A DNA stretch of 64,000 nucleotides. Origin: Brevundimonas sp. UBA6550 (lineage in GTDB: Bacteria > Pseudomonadota > Alphaproteobacteria > Caulobacterales > Caulobacteraceae). The notes below the pieces were generated by a model. It worked only from the letters and a program-made list of their open reading frames with translations. It did not search any database and had not been told where the DNA came from. Shown here in pieces: positions 26,923-35,619 of this stretch (position 1 is its first letter; each line of letters begins with the position of its first letter). A program made the translations under genes and the position numbers. Where the stretch lies: positions 62,001 through 126,000 of the forward strand of contig NZ_DJKE01000003.1 in NCBI RefSeq assembly GCF_002434505.1. Reading direction: 5' to 3'.

Positions 26923-27645
26923 CTATGCCGCGTCTTCCTGAACCGGCAGGCCGTAGGCGTCCCACAGCGAGCGATCCTTCAGCATCTTGGCCAGGAAGGC
27001 GACGTGGGCGGCCTGTTCCTCTGGCGTGGAGCGAGGGGCCAGGGGCCGGGGGCGAGGCCCATAGGCGGCGACCTGAACCACCCCGCCCTGACCGCGTCCG
27101 ACCGGCCCCGACGACAGGTCCAGCACCCGCTCCTTGCCGCCGCGCAGCTCCAGATAGACTTCCGCCAGCAGCCGGGCGTCGATCAGGGCGCCGTGAAGGG
27201 TGCGCTCGACCAGCGACACCTTGTAGCGTTTGCACAGGGCGTCCAGCGAGTTGGGCATGCCCGGAAACCGGCTCTGGGCCAGTTTCAGCGTGTCGATCCA
27301 GCGCGCCTCCCCGGTGATGGGCCGGCCGCAGCGATTGTATTCGAAGTCGATGAAGTTCCGGTCGAAGGCTGCGTTGTGGGCGATCATCTGCGCGTCGCCG
27401 ATGAATTCGATCAGATCGTCGGCGATCTCGGCGAACTTGGGCGCATCCTTGACCTTGTCGTCGGTGATGCCGTGAACCCGGATCGCATCGGGCGGGATCA
27501 GCCGCTCGGGATTGACGAAGCGGTGGAAGGTGCGGCCGGTCGGCAGCAGGTCCTGCAACTCGATACAGCCCACCTCGATCAGCCGGTCGCCCGTCTTGGG
27601 GTCGAAGCCGGTGGTTTCGGTGTCCAGAACGATCTCGCGCGCCAT
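26923..27645 (-). CDS. dnaQ: DNA polymerase III epsilon subunit (3'-5' proofreading exonuclease)
   Basis: A DEDDh-type exonuclease of 240 residues that proofreads for the replicase. Motifs are ExoI VLDTETTGFDP, ExoII region HNAAFDRNFIDFE and ExoIII HGALIDARLLAEVY. The C-terminal tail, after about residue 175, is Pro/Arg-rich and would carry the alpha-subunit contact. ATG at 27645, six bases after coaE on the same strand. First of the leftward cluster that points away from the origin. Confidence 0.96.
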   Translation of the reverse strand: MAREIVLDTETTGFDPKTGDRLIEVGCIELQDLLPTGRTFHRFVNPERLIPPDAIRVHGITDDKVKDAPKFAEIADDLIEFIGDAQMIAHNAAFDRNFIDFEYNRCGRPITGEARWIDTLKLAQSRFPGMPNSLDALCKRYKVSLVERTLHGALIDARLLAEVYLELRGGKERVLDLSSGPVGRGQGGVVQVAAYGPRPRPLAPRSTPEEQAAHVAFLAKMLKDRSLWDAYGLPVQEDAA

Positions 27646-27651
27646 GGGCCC

Positions 27652-28302
27652 TTAATGGGGGCGTTCGGCGTCCGGCGAAAGGGCGGCACGCCCGCGACGC
27701 GGAGATATCCACGCCGGATCCAGCACCGCATCCACCACGGCCCCGACCTGGGCGCGGGCGGCGTCCAGGCCCTGGCCGGTGTCGATGACGAAATCGGCGC
27801 GCGCGCGCTTTTCCGCATCGGGCAGCTGGCGGGCCAGAATGGCCTCGAACCGTTCGCGCGTCATGCCGGGGCGAGCCAGCACCCGCTCCGCCTGGATGGC
27901 GGGATCGGCCGAGACCACCACCACCGCATCCACCCCGGCGTCGCCGCCGGTTTCGAACAACAGGGGGATGTCCAGCACGGCCAGGCGGACGCCCGCCGCC
28001 CGCGCCGCCTCCAGATCGTCGGCGCGACCCGCCGCCACCAGCGGATGGACGATGGCCTCCAACCGTCTGAAGGCGGTCTCGTCTCGCCCCAGGGCCTCGG
28101 CCAGGCGCGTGCGGTCCACCGCGCCGTCCACCACCACGCCGGGGAAGGCCGCGCCCACAGCCGCCACGGCCGCGCCGCCAGGGGCGTAAAGCCGGTGAAC
28201 CGCATGGTCGGCGTTCCAGACCACGGCGCCCTGGTCGGCAAACATGGCCGTGGTCGTCGACTTGCCCATGCCGATGGAGCCCGTCAGGCCGATCAGGATC
28301 AC
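27652..28302 (-). CDS. coaE: Dephospho-CoA kinase
   Basis: The last step of coenzyme A synthesis. The 216-residue product has the P-loop [12 protein letters not shown] at residues 5-16 and the conserved [24 protein letters not shown] and the lid-region Arg cluster ([17 protein letters not shown]) follow. The start is a GTG at 28302 overlapping the aroE stop by four bases. Confidence 0.95.
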   Translation of the reverse strand: MILIGLTGSIGMGKSTTTAMFADQGAVVWNADHAVHRLYAPGGAAVAAVGAAFPGVVVDGAVDRTRLAEALGRDETAFRRLEAIVHPLVAAGRADDLEAARAAGVRLAVLDIPLLFETGGDAGVDAVVVVSADPAIQAERVLARPGMTRERFEAILARQLPDAEKRARADFVIDTGQGLDAARAQVGAVVDAVLDPAWISPRRGRAALSPDAERPH

Positions 28303-29105
28303 CGCGCCTCTCCCAGATGGTTCAGCACGCGCGCGCGCACGTCGGTTTCGGGAACCGGGCGGCCGAAGATCGCCTCATACGAGGGCCGCGCCTGGCCGAT
28401 CAGCATGGCCAGGCCATCGACCCCGACCATACCGCGCGCCCGGGCGGCGGCCAGCAGCGGCGTCTCCAGCGGGCGATAGGTCATGTCCATGACCACCGTA
28501 TCCGCCTCCAGCCGCGCCACATCGAGATCGGGCCGGACGCTCAACGCATTGACCACCAGGACGGCGTCGGCGAAGGCGTCCGCCTCCTCGACCACCGTCA
28601 CGCCCGCGCCGAGATCGTCGGCCAGGCGTTCGGCCCGGTCGCGCGAACGATTGAGGATGCGGACCTCGGCCCCGGCCGCCGCCAGGGCGCCCGCCGCCGC
28701 GCGGGCCGCCCCGCCGGCGCCCAGAATCACCACCGCCCGCCCGGCGACTTGCAGAGCGGGCGCCTGTTCCGCCAGGGCGTTCATCAGCCCATGGCCGTCG
28801 GTGCTGTCGGCGACGATGCGCCCGTCCTCGAACACCAGCAGATTGGCCGACCCGACCAGGCGGGCGGCGTCGGACAGATGATCCGCGGCGGCGAAGGCCT
28901 GTTCCTTGTAGGGGGCGGTGACGTTCAGTCCGCGCAGCCGGCCCGCACGCCCCTGGTCCAGCAGGGCCGCGAACTGATCCGGCGTCTCCGGTCCATGGGC
29001 GACATAGGCGGCGTCGAGCCCCGCCGCCGCGATCCAGGTCGTGTGGATCAGGGGGCTGAGCGAATGGGCGATGGGCCAGCCGACGACCCCGGCCTGGACG
29101 GTCAT
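28299..29105 (-). CDS. aroE: Shikimate dehydrogenase
   Basis: NADPH-dependent reduction of 3-dehydroshikimate in aromatic amino acid synthesis. The shikimate site motif [13 protein letters not shown] is at the N-terminus. The catalytic Lys is in [11 protein letters not shown], the partner Asp in DSTDGHGL, and the nucleotide loop is [11 protein letters not shown]. 268 residues from the ATG at 29105, which overlaps the maf stop. A longer open frame exists upstream but lacks family sequence. Confidence 0.95.
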   Translation of the reverse strand: MTVQAGVVGWPIAHSLSPLIHTTWIAAAGLDAAYVAHGPETPDQFAALLDQGRAGRLRGLNVTAPYKEQAFAAADHLSDAARLVGSANLLVFEDGRIVADSTDGHGLMNALAEQAPALQVAGRAVVILGAGGAARAAAGALAAAGAEVRILNRSRDRAERLADDLGAGVTVVEEADAFADAVLVVNALSVRPDLDVARLEADTVVMDMTYRPLETPLLAAARARGMVGVDGLAMLIGQARPSYEAIFGRPVPETDVRARVLNHLGEAR

Positions 29106-29704
29106 CGGATCAGAACCCCGGCGCGGCGCAGTTCCGCCAAAACGGGCCACAGCGGCAGGCCCAGGACGGTGAAATAGTCGCCGTCCACCGACTCGAACAA
29201 CTGCGCACCCAGCCCCTCCAGCCGATAGGATCCCACGCAGGACAGCAGGGCCTCGCCCTCGGCCGCAAGATAGGCGTCCAGAAAGGCGTCGGAAAAATCG
29301 CGCATCCGCATCTGCACCGTATCGACGCCCGACCAGACGATCTGGCCCTTGGTCGCCAGGGCGGCGCCCGAGTGCAGCTGGTGCGACCGGCCGCGCATAG
29401 ACTTCAGGCGACCGCGCGCCTCGTCCAGCGACCGGGCCTTGGACACCAAGCCGCCGTCGAAGGCCAGGGTCTGATCCGACCCCAGGACCCAGGCGTCCTC
29501 ATCGTCGCGCGACACGGCCAGGGCCTTGGCCTCGGCCAGGCGGACGGCCAGGGCGGCGGGGTCTAGGTCGCCGGATGCGGCCTTGATCGCATCCTCGTCC
29601 ACGTCGGCGACGCGCACGGCGAACGACACGCCGGCGTTTTCCAGCATGGCCCGCCGGGCCGCGCTCTTGGAGGCCAGGATCAGAGGCTGTGTCGTCTCGC
29701 TCAC
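29102..29704 (-). CDS. maf: Maf-type nucleoside triphosphate pyrophosphatase
   Basis: A house-cleaning pyrophosphatase acting on non-canonical or modified nucleotides. It has ILASKSAARRAMLENAGV, the Maf N-terminal signature, and VLGSDQTLAFDGGLVSK, with the central Asp-Gln. Product 200 residues. The start is a GTG at 29704 that overlaps the ppsR stop (GTGA). Substrate class (dTTP/UTP or m7GTP) is not assigned from motifs here. Confidence 0.92.
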   Translation of the reverse strand: MSETTQPLILASKSAARRAMLENAGVSFAVRVADVDEDAIKAASGDLDPAALAVRLAEAKALAVSRDDEDAWVLGSDQTLAFDGGLVSKARSLDEARGRLKSMRGRSHQLHSGAALATKGQIVWSGVDTVQMRMRDFSDAFLDAYLAAEGEALLSCVGSYRLEGLGAQLFESVDGDYFTVLGLPLWPVLAELRRAGVLIR

Positions 29705-30585
29705 CAGGTGGTTCCGATCTTCTGGTTGCGATGCTCGCTGAGCAGGTTGGTGATGGCCGCCGCCGTCTCCTCGACCGACCGCCGGCTGACGTCGATGGTG
29801 GGCCAGCCCCGCCGTTCGAAGGCCCGGCGCGCCTTGATCGTCTCGTCGCGCACGGCTTCCTGGTCGGTATAGGCGGAGGAGGGGTTGGCGTTCAGATTGT
29901 CGATCCGGTTGCGCCGGATCTGGACCAGCCGATCCGGCGAGACGGTCAGGCCGATGACCAGGGGATTCTTCAGCTTCGTCAGCCGCTCGCCGTCCTCCTG
30001 GCCCGGCACCAGGGGCACATTGGCCGCGCGGATGCCCCGGTGGGCCAGATAGATGCAGGTCGGGGTCTTGGACGTCCGGCTGACGCCGCACAGCACCACG
30101 TCGGCCCCCTCCAGCTGCTCCAGCGAGCCCTGGCCGTCGTCATAGGCCATGGCGAAATCGAGCGCCGCGATGCGGTTGAAATAGTCGTGGTCCAGGGCGT
30201 GCTGGGCGCCGACGCGGGTCGACAGGGCCGCGCCGAGATAGCGCGACATGGCCCCCACCAGGGGATCGAGCGCGCCGATCTGGGGCATGTCCAGGCGACG
30301 GCACCCCTCTTCCAGCTGTTCGCGCAGACCGCGATCGACCAGGGTGTGGAGAACCACGCCGGGGGCCGAGGCCACCTCCTGCAGCACCCGCTCCATCTGC
30401 TTGTCGGAGCGGACCAGGGCGTAGATGTGCTCGATCGGGATGACGCCGTCGAAGCGGGCGGTGACCGCCTTGGCCATGGCGTTCAGCGTCTCGCCGGTGG
30501 AATCCGACACCAGATGGACGTGGAAATAGGTGGCCAGACGGCCGGGATTGGACGGCCGGGCGCCGGACGGTCGGGCAGGGCTCAT
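29701..30585 (-). CDS. ppsR: PEP synthase/PPDK regulatory bifunctional kinase-phosphorylase (DUF299)
   Basis: A 294-residue member of the DUF299 family, which phosphorylates and dephosphorylates phosphoenolpyruvate synthase or pyruvate phosphate dikinase. The family motifs are FHVHLVSDSTGETLNAMAKA at the start and the P-loop-like CGVSRTSKTPTCIYLA. GLTVSPDRLVQIRRNRI follows. The N-terminal 18 residues are Pro/Arg-rich. It flanks the probable origin and is the first gene of the leftward cluster, with maf, aroE, coaE and dnaQ downstream. Confidence 0.92.
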   Translation of the reverse strand: MSPARPSGARPSNPGRLATYFHVHLVSDSTGETLNAMAKAVTARFDGVIPIEHIYALVRSDKQMERVLQEVASAPGVVLHTLVDRGLREQLEEGCRRLDMPQIGALDPLVGAMSRYLGAALSTRVGAQHALDHDYFNRIAALDFAMAYDDGQGSLEQLEGADVVLCGVSRTSKTPTCIYLAHRGIRAANVPLVPGQEDGERLTKLKNPLVIGLTVSPDRLVQIRRNRIDNLNANPSSAYTDQEAVRDETIKARRAFERRGWPTIDVSRRSVEETAAAITNLLSEHRNQKIGTTW

Positions 30586-30747
30586 ACGGTCGGTCTCCCT
30601 GTTGAAACTTCGGGGACGGCGGGGGATCGCCGGGGCGCCGTTTGTCTTAGCCGCTCAAGGTTCACGCCGCGAGCGGGGATGAGGGTGGATCGCATCGTCC
30701 GCAAGCGCCCGGTTCATCCCAAGGCGGAAAACCCGTTTTGCCCTCGC

Positions 30748-30756
30748 TGTGGAAAA
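30748..30756 (-). promoter_or_regulatory. DnaA-box-like site in the origin
   Basis: On the minus strand this reads TTTTCCACA, one base from the consensus TTATNCACA. It is the best DnaA-like match I see in the gap. Confidence 0.5.
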
Positions 30757-30769
30757 TCCTAATGGAAGG

Positions 30770-30783
30770 TTAACGCCGCTTAA
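30770..30783. promoter_or_regulatory. CtrA-like TTAA pair in the origin
   Basis: TTAACGCCGCTTAA holds two TTAA half-sites spaced by six bases. The Caulobacter CtrA consensus has seven, so this is a near match. It lies 14 bases from the DnaA-like box. Confidence 0.4.
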
Positions 30784-30822
30784 CCGCGTTCACAGGCGCA
30801 AAGCCCCGCAAAGCCTTTGTCG

Positions 30823-30837
30823 TTAAGGTTTCGTTAG
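30823..30837. promoter_or_regulatory. CtrA-like TTAA-N7-TTAG site in the origin
   Basis: TTAAGGTTTCGTTAG has the correct seven-base spacing of the CtrA consensus TTAA-N7-TTAA with one mismatch. A second DnaA-like sequence, TTGTCCACC (30841-30849), follows within four bases. CtrA silences the origin in Caulobacter swarmer cells. Confidence 0.45.
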
Positions 30838-31033
30838 GGATTGTCCACCGGCGGAAAACCCCCCGACGACCATCCCCGTTAACGATAGTCGGGCCGGGGA
30901 TATCCGCTTTTGTTCCGCCGCGAAGGCCGAAGTCATCCCCGTCATTCCACCGCCCTACCTGCCACTTCGAATCTTTTAATTCTTATTTTGATTAGGGATT
31001 GAGAGCGGGGGGCTGTGACCTTAATCGTCCGGC

Positions 31034-32092
31034 ATGACCGATCCGACCCAGAACGCCGATCAGACGCCCTTGATGATACGGGCTCTCCGAGGAGAGACGC
31101 TGGATCGTCCGCCCGTCTGGTTCATGCGCCAGGCCGGGCGGTATTTGCCGGAGTATCGTCGGCTGAGAGCCGAGGCGCCGGACTTCATCGCCTTCTGTCT
31201 GAACCCGGAGATGGCGGCCGAGGCGACGTTGCAGCCTATGCGGCGTTTCGGCTTCGATGCGGCCATCGTCTTCGCCGACATTCTGTTGATCCCGCGCGCC
31301 TTGGGTCAGGACGTCTGGTTCGAGACGGGCGAGGGGCCCCGGCTTGGCGAAATGCCGATCCCCGGTCGGATGGCCGAGCTGGCGCCGTCGGCGGGCGAGC
31401 ATCTGTCGGCGGTGGGGGAAACTCTGTCGATCGTGCGCGCGGCGCTGGAGCCCGAGCGCGCCCTGATCGGGTTCGCCGGCGCGCCCTGGACGGTGGCCAC
31501 CTATATGCTGGACGGCGAACACCGGACCATCGGCAAGGGCGAACGCGCCCAGGCCCGCACCTACGCCTACGCCGATCCCAAGCGCGTGGACGAGACGCTG
31601 GAGGTTCTGGTCGAGGCCACGGCCCGGTATCTGAAGATGCAGGCCGACGCCGGCGCCCAGGTGCTGAAGATCTTCGAGAGCTGGGCCGAGGGCCTGCCCG
31701 ACGATCTGTTCGAACGCCTGGTCCTGAAGCCCCACCAGGCGCTTGTCCGGCGCACGCGGGAGCTGGGGGTCACCGTGCCGCTGATCGGCTTCCCACGGGG
31801 CTCTGCGGCGCTTGCAGAGCGGTATGCCGAACAGGTCGAGGTCGACGCCGTCGCGCTCGACACCGCCTGTCCTATGGAGGTCGGCAAACGGGTGCAGCGG
31901 ATCAAGCCGATCCAGGGCGCCCTGGACCCGCTTCTGCTCCGTGCGGGCGGCGACATGCTGGACCGCCGCGTCGATCAGCTGATGGAGGCCTGGGGTCAGG
32001 GGCCGTGGATCTTCAACCTGGGCCACGGCATCCTGCCGGACGTGCCCATCGACCATGTCGAACAGGTGTTGAAACGGATCGGCGCCCAATGA
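31034..32092 (+). CDS. hemE: Uroporphyrinogen III decarboxylase
   Basis: Decarboxylates the four acetate side chains of uroporphyrinogen III in haem synthesis. The 352-residue product carries the signature RPPVWFMRQAGRYLPEYR (about residues 25-42) and the second conserved segment GFAGAPWTVATYMLDG. First gene to the right of the probable origin; the hemE promoter region overlaps the origin in Caulobacter. It is followed by hemH and hemJ with four-base overlaps, forming a haem operon. Confidence 0.97.
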   Translation: MTDPTQNADQTPLMIRALRGETLDRPPVWFMRQAGRYLPEYRRLRAEAPDFIAFCLNPEMAAEATLQPMRRFGFDAAIVFADILLIPRALGQDVWFETGEGPRLGEMPIPGRMAELAPSAGEHLSAVGETLSIVRAALEPERALIGFAGAPWTVATYMLDGEHRTIGKGERAQARTYAYADPKRVDETLEVLVEATARYLKMQADAGAQVLKIFESWAEGLPDDLFERLVLKPHQALVRRTRELGVTVPLIGFPRGSAALAERYAEQVEVDAVALDTACPMEVGKRVQRIKPIQGALDPLLLRAGGDMLDRRVDQLMEAWGQGPWIFNLGHGILPDVPIDHVEQVLKRIGAQ

Positions 32093-33165
32093 CCGATGCG
32101 CGGGATGGGGCGGGGTTGAAGGGGCGGCGGATCGCCGTGGTCCTGTTCAATCTGGGCGGGCCGGACGATCAGGCCTCGGTCAAACCCTTCCTGTTCAACC
32201 TGTTCAACGACCCGGCCATCATCGGCCTGCCCGGCCTGTTGAGGACGCCGCTGGCGCGGATGATCTCCAGCCGGCGCGAGGCCGCCGCCCAGGCCAACTA
32301 TCGCCTCATGGGCGGGGGCTCGCCGCTGCTGGCCGAGACGACAGCCCAGGCCGAGGCGCTGCAGACCGCGCTGGCCGAACGGCTGAAGGGTGACGAGGTC
32401 AGGGTCTTCATCGCCATGCGCTACTGGAATCCGCTGACCGAGGAGACGGCCGCCGACGTGGCCGTGTTCGGCCCCGACGAAGTGGTGCTGCTGCCGCTCT
32501 ATCCGCAGTATTCGACGACCACGACCCAATCCTCGCTGCAACTGTGGACCGCGACCTATGCCGGATCGGGCGTCAGCCGGGCGGTCTGCTGCTATCCCCA
32601 GGCCGCCGGCTGGATCGCCGCCCAGGCCCAGGCGATCGGTCAGAAGCTGGACGAGGCGGGCGACGCCCCGGTGCGGGTGCTGTTCTCCGCCCACGGCATT
32701 CCCGAAAAATTGGTCAGCGGCAAGGGCGATCCCTATCAGGAGCAGGTCGAGACGACCGTCGCCGCCGTGGTCGCAGAGATCGAGGCCCGGCGCGGCCCCA
32801 TCGACCACGCCCTCTGCTATCAGAGCCGGGTCGGACCGATGAAATGGCTGGGGCCGTCCACGCCCGAGGCGATCCAGACGGCGGCCGACGACGGGGTCGG
32901 GGTGGTCGTCACCCCCATCGCCTTCGTCTCCGAACATATCGAGACCCTGGTCGAACTGGACATCGAATACGCCGAACTGGCCCACGACAAAGGCGTCCAG
33001 CCCTATCTGCGCGCGCCCGCCGTCGGGATCGAGCCGCTGTTCATCGACGCCCTGGCCGAGGCGGCCGTGGGGGCCTTGGGCCGAACCGGCGTCGCGCCGC
33101 ACGGCCACGGGTGCAAGGCGGACTGGAAGGCCTGTCCGCATCGTAACGGGAGATACGCGGCATGA
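32089..33165 (+). CDS. hemH: Ferrochelatase
   Basis: Inserts Fe(II) into protoporphyrin IX. 358 residues from the ATG at 32089, which overlaps the hemE stop. Motifs: VVLFNLGGPDDQASVKPFL, LPLYPQYSTTTT and the catalytic His in FSAHGIPEKLV. The Glu-rich SEHIETLVELDIEYAE segment follows. The C-terminus has GHGCKADWKACP, and an internal CC pair precedes it. The Caulobacter enzyme is reported to carry a [2Fe-2S] cluster, and these Cys residues could be its ligands (inference). Confidence 0.96.
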   Translation: MTDARDGAGLKGRRIAVVLFNLGGPDDQASVKPFLFNLFNDPAIIGLPGLLRTPLARMISSRREAAAQANYRLMGGGSPLLAETTAQAEALQTALAERLKGDEVRVFIAMRYWNPLTEETAADVAVFGPDEVVLLPLYPQYSTTTTQSSLQLWTATYAGSGVSRAVCCYPQAAGWIAAQAQAIGQKLDEAGDAPVRVLFSAHGIPEKLVSGKGDPYQEQVETTVAAVVAEIEARRGPIDHALCYQSRVGPMKWLGPSTPEAIQTAADDGVGVVVTPIAFVSEHIETLVELDIEYAELAHDKGVQPYLRAPAVGIEPLFIDALAEAAVGALGRTGVAPHGHGCKADWKACPHRNGRYAA

Positions 33166-33629
33166 ACCTGTATGATCTGGCGCGCGGCCTGCACATTCTG
33201 GCGGTGATCGCCTGGATGGCCGGGATGCTGTTCCTGCCCCGCCTCTACGCCTACGACGTCGAGCAGAACGCCAAGCCCGAACCGTTGCGCAGCGAGATGC
33301 AGGGCCTGCTCCGCCTGTGGCAGACGCGGCTGCTGCGCATCATCGTCAATCCGGCGATGATCCTGGCTTGGGGGTTCGGCCTGTGGCTGATCCACATCGA
33401 CGTCTCTGCGCGGGGCGCGGCGTTTCTGGCCGAACCCTGGATGGTGACCAAGCTGGTCGGCGTCTTTCTGCTCAGCGGTTGGCACGGCTTCCTGGCGGCG
33501 CAGCGAAAGAAGATCGCGGCCGGCACGTCGAAATATTCCGGCAAGTTCTGGCGTATGACCAACGAGATCCCATTCGTGCTGGCCATCATCATGGTGCTGT
33601 CGGTGACGACGGAATGGCGGTTCGGCTAG
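33162..33629 (+). CDS. hemJ: Protoporphyrinogen IX oxidase HemJ
   Basis: An integral-membrane protoporphyrinogen oxidase used by most alphaproteobacteria in place of HemG/HemY. 155 residues with four predicted membrane helices. The conserved His is near residue 11 (LARGLHILAVIAWMAGML), and the Arg/Leu-rich LLRLWQTRLLRIIVNPAM and WHGFLAAQRKK segments are typical. ATG overlaps the hemH stop by four bases, completing a hemE-hemH-hemJ operon. Confidence 0.93.
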   Translation: MNLYDLARGLHILAVIAWMAGMLFLPRLYAYDVEQNAKPEPLRSEMQGLLRLWQTRLLRIIVNPAMILAWGFGLWLIHIDVSARGAAFLAEPWMVTKLVGVFLLSGWHGFLAAQRKKIAAGTSKYSGKFWRMTNEIPFVLAIIMVLSVTTEWRFG

Positions 33630-33835
33630 GCGGCTCCGCTTGACCTGGGCCGCCGGCTGTGGTTCCGCTGGCGGCGAACCGTTCGACCCTGGCGTCGGCG
33701 GTCCCTCTCTTCTTCGCGACGCCTGCCGGTTCGACCAGCGGGACGCCGTTGCGCCCTCCTCCGGCCGAAAGGCCAGACATTCCTTAGAGACCCGACGCCG
33801 CAGCGATCGTCTGCGTGCGCCCGCGAGCCTGCATC

Positions 33836-35269
33836 ATGACCGACGTCCGCGACACCAATCCCGACACACCCGAAAACGAAGGCGTGGAGGCCGAAGCCCC
33901 CACCCATCACGGCGCCCAGCATGAAGCCGGCGAGGCGGCGGGCGCCGATTCCGGCGTGGACACCACGGCCGACGAGGACGACGACGGCGAACCTGTCGTC
34001 GCCAACGGCCGCATCACCCTGGCGGAACTGAACGAAAAGACGCCGGCCGACCTGGTCGCCTTCGCCGAACAGCTGGAAGTCGAGAACGCCTCCAACCTGC
34101 GCAAACAGGACCTGCTGTTCGCCATTCTGAAGGCCCTGGCCGACGAAGAAGTCGAGATCATCGCAGACGGCGTGCTGGAAATCCTGCCGGACGGTTTCGG
34201 CTTCCTGCGCAGCCCCGACGCCAACTATCTTCCGGGTCCGGACGATATCTATGTGTCGCCCTCGCAGATCCGCCGTTTCGGTCTGCGCTCGGGCGATACG
34301 GTCCACGGCGCCGTGCGCGGCCCGCGCGAGGGCGAGCGTTACTTCGCCCTGCTGAAGGTCGACACGATCAATCTGGAAGACCCGGAGCTGGTCAAGACCA
34401 AGGTCCTGTTCGACAATCTGACGCCCCTCTATCCCGAGGAGCGGCTGCATATGGAAATCCAGGACCCGACCCTGAAGGACCGTTCGGGCCGCGTCATCGA
34501 CATCGTCGCCCCTCTGGGCAAGGGCCAGCGTTGCCTGATCGTTGCGCCGCCGCGCGTCGGCAAGACGGTGATGTTGCAGAACATCGCCAAGTCGATCGAA
34601 CGCAATCACCCGGAAGTCTTCCTGATCGTCCTGCTGATCGACGAACGCCCGGAAGAAGTCACCGACATGCAGCGCACCGTGAAGGGGGAGGTCGTGGCCT
34701 CCACCTTCGACGAGCCCGCCACCCGCCACGTCGCCGTCGCCGAAATGGTGATCGAAAAGGCCAAACGTCTGGTCGAGCACAAGAAGGACGTGGTGATCCT
34801 GCTGGACTCCATCACCCGTCTGGGCCGCGCCTACAACGCCACCGTCCCGTCGTCTGGCAAGGTGCTGACCGGCGGCGTCGACGCCAACGCCCTGCAGCGT
34901 CCCAAGCGCTTCTTCGGCGCCGCGCGTAATGTGGAGCAGGGCGGTTCGCTGACAATCATCGCCACGGCTCTGATCGACACCGGCAGCCGCATGGACGAGG
35001 TGATCTTCGAAGAGTTCAAGGGCACCGGCAACTCCGAAATCGTGCTGGACCGCAAGGTCGCCGACAAGCGCATCTTCCCCGCCATTGATGTGCTGAAGTC
35101 CGGCACCCGCAAGGAAGACCTGATCACGCCGAAGGATCAGCTGGCCAAGACCTATGTCCTGCGCCGCATCCTGAACCCGATGGGGCCGCAAGACGCCATC
35201 GAGTTCCTGCTCGACAAACTGCGTCAGTCGAAGAACAACTCCGACTTCTTCCAGTCGATGAACACCTGA
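33836..35269 (+). CDS. rho: Transcription termination factor Rho
   Basis: An RNA-dependent ATPase hexamer that terminates transcription. 477 residues from the ATG at 33836. After a 55-residue acidic, Gly/Thr/Asp-rich N-terminal insert come the helical N-domain ([21 protein letters not shown]) and the RNA-binding cold-shock-like domain ([17 protein letters not shown]). The Walker [12 protein letters not shown], Walker [17 protein letters not shown] and Q/R-loop regions follow. The acidic insert is longer than in E. coli Rho. A 206-base gap precedes it, with no clear promoter seen. Confidence 0.97.
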   Translation: MTDVRDTNPDTPENEGVEAEAPTHHGAQHEAGEAAGADSGVDTTADEDDDGEPVVANGRITLAELNEKTPADLVAFAEQLEVENASNLRKQDLLFAILKALADEEVEIIADGVLEILPDGFGFLRSPDANYLPGPDDIYVSPSQIRRFGLRSGDTVHGAVRGPREGERYFALLKVDTINLEDPELVKTKVLFDNLTPLYPEERLHMEIQDPTLKDRSGRVIDIVAPLGKGQRCLIVAPPRVGKTVMLQNIAKSIERNHPEVFLIVLLIDERPEEVTDMQRTVKGEVVASTFDEPATRHVAVAEMVIEKAKRLVEHKKDVVILLDSITRLGRAYNATVPSSGKVLTGGVDANALQRPKRFFGAARNVEQGGSLTIIATALIDTGSRMDEVIFEEFKGTGNSEIVLDRKVADKRIFPAIDVLKSGTRKEDLITPKDQLAKTYVLRRILNPMGPQDAIEFLLDKLRQSKNNSDFFQSMNT

Positions 35270-35285
35270 GACGGCGTGCGCCGTC
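35270..35285 (+). terminator. Weak hairpin after rho
   Basis: GACGGC and GCCGTC can form a six-pair stem with a four-base loop directly after the rho stop codon. No proper T-run follows, only a T-rich TTCTGTTTC within the next parS site. Termination here is doubtful. Confidence 0.35.
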
Positions 35286-35293
35286 GGGCGTTC

Positions 35294-35309
35294 TGTTTCA
35301 CGTGAAACG
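35294..35309. other. parS site 1 (one mismatch)
   Basis: TGTTTCACGTGAAACG differs from the 16-base ParB-binding consensus TGTTTCACGTGAAACA only at the last base. Intergenic, between rho and the DUF6489 gene. Confidence 0.88.
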
Positions 35310-35321
35310 GAGCTGAGGCCG

Positions 35322-35546
35322 ATGAAGATCAATGTCGAAGTCGATTGCACCCCGGCCGAGGCGCGGGCCTTCCTCGGCCTGCCCGACGTCACCCCGCTGA
35401 ACGACGCCATGGTCGCCGAGATGCAGAAGCGGATGCAGGACAATGTCGCCGCCATGCAGCCCGAGGAGTTGATGAAGACCTGGACCAGCTTCGGCCTTCA
35501 GGCCCAGGACCAGTTCCGGCGCTTGATGGAAGCGGCGGTTAAGTGA
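35322..35546 (+). CDS. DUF6489 family small protein
   Basis: A 74-residue protein reading MKINVEVDCTPAEARAFLGL followed by PDVTPLNDAMVAEMQKRMQD. This is the pattern of a small alphaproteobacterial family (DUF6489) usually found near mnmE/rho. A short N-terminal strand, a Pro-rich turn and two amphipathic helices are predicted; no signal or membrane segment. Function unknown. It is flanked by parS site 1 and mnmE. Confidence 0.75.
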   Translation: MKINVEVDCTPAEARAFLGLPDVTPLNDAMVAEMQKRMQDNVAAMQPEELMKTWTSFGLQAQDQFRRLMEAAVK

Positions 35547-35619
35547 TCGGTGACCTCCGCCCGTAGAACGGGGAGGACGCGCCGCGCCAACGTCCGCAGG
35601 GGTATGGCGAGGAGACCTG

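Larger units (their letters stand above)
30586..31033. other. Probable chromosomal replication origin (Cori-like) between ppsR and hemE
   Basis: A 448-base non-coding gap between divergent ppsR and hemE, the location of the Caulobacter origin. It holds DnaA-box-like sequences (30748-30756, 30841-30849) and CtrA-like pairs (30770-30783, 30823-30837). There is a further TTAAC half-site at about 30879 and a GAATC methylation site at 30969-30973. A markedly AT-rich tract at about 30969-30998 just before hemE could serve as the unwinding element. Genes on both sides for several kilobases are transcribed away from it, and parA/parB/parS lie 4-10 kb to the right. The location call is strong; individual protein sites are inference. 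Confidence 0.8.

Noticed and set aside
30961..31033. Sequence of hemE leader as a riboswitch
   Set aside because: No conserved riboswitch motif was seen; the AT-rich tract fits an origin unwinding element better.
35270..35285. Rho transcript terminator
   Set aside because: A stem exists but no T-run; listed only as a weak hairpin.
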